Shown here in pieces: positions 60,360 to 64,000 of a DNA stretch of 64,000 bases (positions are counted from its first letter, which is position 1; every line of letters begins with the position of its first letter). The DNA is taken from positions 101,727,372-101,791,371 of the forward strand of contig OZ023274.1 of NCBI GenBank assembly GCA_964007475.1, in the 5' to 3' direction. The stretch comes from Hybos culiciformis (taxonomy: Eukaryota; Arthropoda; Insecta; Diptera; Hybotidae). The notes beneath the pieces are model-generated. The model had not been told where the DNA came from. It saw only the letters and a list, made by a program, of their open reading frames with translations, and did no database searches. Both the position numbers and the translations under genes were made by a program.

Positions 60360-64000
<3,641 letters not shown>

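Overview
The window is AT-rich eukaryotic DNA, almost certainly from an insect. It has spliced genes with GT..AG introns, the N-terminal and SIX-domain exons of a sine oculis (Six1/2) gene, a Ty3/Gypsy LTR retrotransposon, a SINE-like retroposon, a piggyBac-type element and many hAT-type non-autonomous DNA transposons. The order of insect cannot be decided from sequence alone. All exon models come from reading splice sites and frame by eye, supported by agreement between paralogues and recall of family motifs; no search was run.

Region by region. (1) 1-2242: a palindromic minisatellite array (163-575) and a TIR element of about 0.9 kb that carries a tRNA-like segment (647-1543). (2) 2243-10827: two tandem adenylate kinase 7 (AK7) genes on the minus strand, 788 and 780 aa, complete with DPY-30 tails; the second has a hAT MITE in intron 2. 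(3) 12490-18728: a five-exon fatty acid 2-hydroxylase gene (FA2H, 343 aa) on the plus strand. Its 5-kb first intron contains a complete six-exon ENKD1-like gene on the minus strand (346 aa) and two hAT-type elements. (4) 18811-23835: a young Gypsy element with 239-bp LTRs (2 differences), inserted 82 bp after the FA2H stop. (5) 23957-24115: an orphan terminal coding exon on the minus strand. (6) 24351-26792: NOP9, a Pumilio-like ribosome biogenesis factor (641 aa, three exons). (7) 26.8-60 kb: no recognisable protein gene. It holds at least ten TIR or retroposon insertions, several with exact 8-bp target duplications and one nested inside another, plus a candidate Inr+DPE promoter at 50523-50556. 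(8) 59972-64000: the first three exons of sine oculis; the homeodomain exons lie beyond the right edge.

How the genes relate. AK7 (twice) and ENKD1 are both proteins of cilia or sperm flagella, so the left third is a small cluster with a likely shared site of expression; that is inference. FA2H and NOP9 are housekeeping neighbours. The long desert before sine oculis fits a developmental regulator with distal control and a remote non-coding first exon, but this is not proven.

Most unusual content. Two TIR-bounded elements (647-1543 and 35564-36454) share a tRNA-like Pol III promoter segment yet carry unrelated arrays built from copies of their own ends. A third, foldback-like element (28720-29500) has mirrored arrays around a 72-80 bp minisatellite. 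In the Gypsy element all seven reading-frame breaks are equivalent to the loss of one base, mostly in A/T runs, although its LTRs are almost identical.
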